43,137 nucleotides of DNA, taken from Chloroflexota bacterium (GTDB taxonomy: Bacteria > Chloroflexota > Dehalococcoidia > Lucifugimonadales > GCA-2722455). The position numbers and the translations under genes were made by a program. Location: the NCBI GenBank assembly GCA_002722455.1, contig PBMB01000001.1, positions 1 to 43,137 of the forward strand, written 5' to 3'. This document shows, piece after piece, positions 42,485 through 43,137 of the stretch; the stretch's first letter is position 1; each line of letters opens with the position of its first letter. The notes beneath the pieces are model-generated. The model ran no database searches, was not told the DNA's origin, and saw nothing but the letters and a program-made list of their open reading frames with translations.

Positions 42485-43137
42485 ATGAACAATTTATTTA
42501 AAATAAATATTAATGAAGATATTAATAAAATTAAAGAGCAATATAACGAAACAAAAAAACAATTTCACTTCTGAAATTCTCTCCTTCAAATCAATTCTCT
42601 GATCGAGAAAGAAGAAGAAATTGATTTATTCCTAGCTACTGCTAATTACAAAGAAGATTTATCTTCTTATTTCAAAAACAAAAAACAAATATCAAAAATA
42701 ATAAGCTTAAATAAAGATATATATTCTTTATTAGAAGAGAATGATTCTATTTATGAATACTTAGAAGAAAAAGATTTTTTTGAGATTTTTTGTCAAAATT
42801 TATTACTTATAAATGAAAACCTTAAAACTCTTTATATTCATCGATTAAAGTTTGATTCATATTCTAAAAACGATTGTTACATTCAATTTAAATCCTCAAC
42901 AGGAGGTAAAGAATCAGAGGATCTTGCTTTTATTATGTTTAAAAATTATTTAAAAATGTTTTTAGATAATAACATTGAGCATGAAATAATTGAAATTGAA
43001 GAAAATGGAACAGGTTTTTTAAAGAATGCAATTGTAAAAGTATCATTTAATTATGCTTATGGATTACTTAAATACGAAAAAGGTATTCATAGATTCACAA
43101 GAGTGTCTCCCTATGGAAATGGAAAACTCCATACTTC
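42485..43137 (+). CDS. prfB: Peptide chain release factor 2, interrupted by in-frame UGA (3' end outside window)
   Basis: The N-terminal part of RF2, which ends translation at UGA and UAA. TGGAGG precedes the ATG at 42485. The first 29 codons end in QFHF, then codon 30 is TGA (42572-42574). The same frame then continues without further stops to the window end: NSLLQINSLIEKEEE, a helical domain, FKSSTGGKESEDLAF (compare QAGSGGTEAQDW in E. coli RF2), and NYAYGLLKYEKGIHRFTRVSPY (compare [22 protein letters not shown]). This is RF2, not RF1, but divergent. The usual RF2 frameshift site is within a few codons of this point; here no shift is needed, and no AGGGGG or CTT-TGA-C slip site is present. 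The GGQ motif lies beyond the window. Readthrough, Trp decoding, or a base error are the options. Confidence 0.85.
42572..42574 (+). other. In-frame UGA codon 30 of prfB, possible recoding site
   Basis: Context cac ttc TGA aat tct. In the +1 frame a second TGA follows after nine codons (ctc tga at 42600), so a simple +1 frameshift cannot give RF2. An 8-base direct repeat AATTCTCT occurs just after the UGA and again 18 bases later, in frame. Confidence 0.7.

Noticed and set aside
42572-42600. Standard RF2 +1 programmed frameshift
   Set aside because: Frame analysis shows the downstream RF2 sequence is in the same frame as the ATG; the +1 frame meets another TGA after nine codons, and there is no slip site or internal Shine-Dalgarno.
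1-43137. Genome-wide UGA=Trp genetic code
   Set aside because: Conserved Trp positions in many genes use TGG, full-length genes are not broken by TGA, and an RF2 gene is present. Only prfB has an internal TGA.

Overview
The window is strongly A+T-rich bacterial DNA with dense, mostly operon-like genes and short intergenic gaps. It encodes a secretin lipoprotein, a DsbB-type disulfide oxidoreductase, a YhdP/AsmA-like envelope protein, an S49 peptidase and a FadE-type acyl-CoA dehydrogenase. Together these point to a Gram-negative bacterium, probably a low-GC proteobacterium. I cannot name the genus. No tRNA, rRNA, CRISPR array, insertion sequence or phage module was recognised.

Layout. 1-3796: a truncated pilin-like gene, several small uncharacterised genes and a secreted protein with a fibrinogen-like domain. 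3901-6045: fadE. 6237-13742: an NAD-linked signalling region. It holds an NrtR-type Nudix/winged-helix regulator, an unknown gene, a SLOG/DprA-like nucleotide-binding protein, and a tight operon of nicotinamidase-like hydrolase, vWA protein, PP2C phosphatase, protein kinase and an unknown. The vWA/PP2C/kinase trio matches the published TerY-P triad type. 13808-19578 (minus): YhdP-like protein and a large SF1 helicase. 19667-24141: a small membrane protein, a coiled-coil/helix-hairpin-helix protein, mutS and an S49 peptidase. 24206-27840 (minus): a compact operon of dsbB, two unknowns and an RNase R-like gene. 27976-28527 (minus): a second pilin-like gene, rich in cysteine. 29068-38202: a type IVb-like pilus cluster. 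It contains a periplasmic coiled-coil protein, a secretin, a PilO-position membrane protein, two small membrane proteins, a pilin-like protein, a long beta-helix pilin-like adhesin, the assembly ATPase and the platform protein. 38237-43137: a small ORF, recN, a DUF1232 protein, an ADP-ribosylglycohydrolase and the start of prfB.

Three things stand out. First, prfB (release factor 2) has a UGA as codon 30, close to where other bacteria carry the autoregulatory +1 frameshift, but here the downstream reading frame is the same as the upstream one. Second, all four pilin-like proteins start directly at what should be the mature N-terminus, with no leader peptide, no preceding Gly and no Glu5. Third, a TerY-P-like triad is joined to a nicotinamidase whose upstream region shares repeated sequence with the upstream region of the NrtR-like gene. 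Of the 38 complete genes I count, 34 end in TAA, 2 in TAG and 2 in TGA; both TGA stops lie in ATGA overlaps.
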